A DNA stretch of 48,653 nucleotides from Setaria digitata (lineage: Eukaryota > Nematoda > Chromadorea > Rhabditida > Setariidae). The stretch covers positions 1 to 48,653 of the forward strand of contig RCAB01000455.1 of NCBI GenBank assembly GCA_003640385.1, in the 5' to 3' direction. The translations under genes and the position numbers were made by a program. This document shows, piece after piece, positions 46,156 through 48,653 of the stretch (its first letter is position 1; each line of letters begins with the position of its first letter). The notes beneath the pieces were generated by a model. That model ran no database searches, was not told where the DNA came from, and worked only from the letters and a program-made list of their open reading frames with translations.

Positions 46156-48653
46156 CTAAAACCAACTTAAATCATTGATTGATAACCAAAACTACCGGTG
46201 CTGTCAATCAGAGAAATGCTGGCAAAAACGTGAAGAAATGCGTCGGGAGAAAAATATGTCGTTATTATATAACCCAGATTTCAATTCGAATTAATAAATT
46301 AAAAAGTTCAGTAACTTCCACCATAAGAATTTATCAAAATTTCGTTCATGCAGATTGTTAAGTTTCATTCTAATTTATTGAAGTAGTAAAGCTTGGTCTG
46401 TGATATTCTGCTTAGGAACAGCAGACATTCAATGATTACCTTCGAATTTGATTTTTTTAACTTAATGAGTCGGCAGGCAGTCTTGTTATTTACTTTGTAA
46501 ATCATATCCATCACAATTAATTCACTTGTTTTTCCCTTGCTTTTGTTAGTTGCCCTCTAAACTCAGCATTTCTCCTACTTTTCATCTACTTAACTTGTTT
46601 CGCCTTCTGTTCCATCGGCTTACTTATCAGCAGATGATTATAGCACTTAGCGATGTTTGTTAGTTCTTTTTTTTCTTTATGTCCATGCCATTACTAACCT
46701 TGGACTCCCAACATTCTCTTGGCTTTCGTTATTGATTTTGCCACACTTTGGTACACTGTTCACTGCAATTGTAACCTAATAAAATTATTAATAAAAGTAA
46801 ACATCATCAGTTTGAAAGCCTCTTACATGGAAAAGCATCGCAAATGATGACTAGAAGTAGACTGAAGTTCGCTCACATGAAGAATTTTAAAGAAAATTTC
46901 AAACAATTTTATGAGCCCTCCTTGGCCGACTTCAATGCATTAAAAACTTCCAAGGTCAGCGGAAGACATTACTTGTGCGTTAGATCGCGACCTTGTTGCC
47001 TGAAATATATTCCTTTCAAGTAGGAATCTAAGAAAAAGCATAGGCCTATGATACTGAACAGTAATAAATAATCAGGAAATGTCCACATTGAATTAGTTAC
47101 GAAAATGGCTTCCACCTAGAGGACAAGTTTCTCGGTGGTCGAAGAAGCATCGAGAAACTCGTTCTTCCATATTATACAGAGCATGCATAATTCAAAGTCA
47201 CGAACATGCAAACTGAAAATTATCTTTGCCTACTAACATGATTGAATGATATGGTTATTAATCTCGCTGAAACAATAAACATTTCTTTACCAGATAGTAT
47301 TAAATGCATCCGAAATTGCTGTTCACTTAAAGAACAATTTTTCAGTGTCTAAACTCAAATCTCGATTAAAAGCAAATGACTTTAAGAGAAGTGAGATGGA
47401 TGAGAACGGAAAGCGACGTTAAAGTAATGCATTTTCGAAGACTTCAATTTCGACTTAGCTTCAATTAGTACAAAGAAGAGAAGTAATGCGTAAATCAGCC
47501 ATGTCATTTCAGCGATTACCAGTTTTTTCTTTTTAGTCGAAATTTTATGAATAAAATTTTGGAGAACGAAAAGTAAGTGGTGAAATCATTCTGCATCAGT
47601 GAACAGAGGGGAACTTCTCAGTTCTCATTCATCCCTTTTAAGGCAGTATTTTCCGCTTCTTAGAAGATTCTAAAATGTCTACATTAGCTACAAACTTCGC
47701 ACTTTTTTAAAGTCAATTACTTTTTCCTTTAAATAACAACACTAATATAAATCTACTACATTGTTCACGATTTTCCTGTCTTTGAGGACATTTTTAGAAA
47801 ACTTCTCAAAAATATTCCACAAATCTAGGCGGAGTTGCAATAAGAAGCTTTAGAACCTGAATCGGAGCTCCAACAAGAACTTCCGGAACGTGAATCGAGG
47901 TTTGAAATTTAAATGCGTCTAGCGTCTCCGTCAATCTATGCAACGAAGCAATGCAATACTGATTGAACTTTGTAAGTTATTATTTATTCTATTTCGTATG
48001 CAAATTTTTCGTTGTTAATTTGCTGAATTAATGAAACTTTTTTGGAAGACCATAGGACTTATATGAAGAGAATTCTTCTTGAAGTACTTTGAAATGAATT
48101 ACTTTGAAATTTCATTATGAATTTATATAAGAAATAATGAATGGTTCAAATAAGCAGTAATGAAATAAAAGTCAAAAATCTGTTCAAATTAGATAATAAT
48201 TCATCTAAGCATTATTAATCGTTGTGCTACATATAGCTTAAAATTTAGTCTAAATCAAATTGCTGTGGAAAGATATTTTTTCTTTTCAAGCCATTTAGAG
48301 ACGAAAATTTTGAAGCTACTGAAATGAGTTATTATTGTTTCAATGACTATGTTATTAACAGATGATAAAGTTTCAGAGGAATGCATGGAATTTTAACCAA
48401 ATTTCTTACAGATTCTAAAATTATTTGTATTAATTCCTTGCAAACTTTTTAGAAGAAAAATTGAATTTTTGTAATAAAAAAAAATCGCTTGTGCTGAGAA
48501 GCTAAAGAATTAAATAATCGAATAATCGAAAAAAAAACGGCGTTTACTTTAAGAATTATTACTTTGTTAAGCGGAAAACCAATCACTTTTCAAAAACAAA
48601 AAAAAAAAAAAGTAGATATATTGTTTTCTTTCTCTTAATAAGAGCTACTGATT
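46156..48653. other. Right-hand 2.5 kb without a recognised gene
   Basis: Upstream of the histidine phosphatase exon carrying RHAE. The missing 5' exon(s) may be here or beyond the edge. I found no frame with a convincing start and a phase-2 donor. The DNA is AT-rich with A runs at 48527-48536 and 48598-48611. Confidence 0.4.

Noticed and set aside
1..48653. tRNA, rRNA and CRISPR candidates
   Set aside because: No T-loop, cloverleaf-like or spaced-repeat pattern was seen on reading; no scan could be run, so small RNA genes cannot be excluded.

Overview
The window is AT-rich nuclear DNA from a multicellular eukaryote with intron-split genes, almost certainly a parasitic nematode (filarial/spirurid type is my inference). 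The evidence is a TPM-domain membrane protein of the MOLO-1 type (a nematode levamisole-receptor modulator family), a secreted histidine acid phosphatase, TTTCAG/TTTTAG splice acceptors, and acceptor-like sites a few bases before several start codons, as expected for spliced-leader trans-splicing. No rRNA, tRNA, CRISPR array or intact transposase was recognised.

Layout. Minus strand, 1-14.5 kb: FAM91A1 homologue (177-7017, running off the left edge), a protein with two BTB domains and four C2H2 fingers (7617-11055), and a PRELI-domain mitochondrial lipid-transfer protein of the PRELID3/slowmo type (12578-14401). After a 4.5 kb gap comes a secreted histidine acid phosphatase (18884-21767, minus). 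A small cysteine-rich membrane protein gene lies on plus (24130-25188). The MOLO-1-like TPM gene is on minus (26695-31773). After a 5 kb region holding only orphan exon-like ORFs come two plus-strand housekeeping genes, SDF2 (36992-38170) and eIF3 subunit h (39384-42119). A UBASH3/TULA-type histidine phosphatase converges on them from minus (42415-46155, 5' end not found). Exon joins were worked out by hand; in every main model the phases agree across all introns.

The genes are mostly unrelated in role: vesicle tethering, transcription, mitochondrial phospholipid transport, secreted hydrolase, receptor modulation, ER folding, translation initiation and phosphotyrosine-type dephosphorylation. 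They do not form a pathway.

The main unusual points are: an in-frame duplication of five FAM91A1 exons, which looks like an assembly artefact because each of the three single N bases in the window sits inside a local duplication; four GC-AG introns among about 60; the BTB-BTB-zinc-finger architecture; an in-frame TAG in the small membrane protein; a possible alternative C-terminal exon of SDF2; a candidate MITE with 25-bp inverted ends; and several coding-like exons that belong to no recognised gene.
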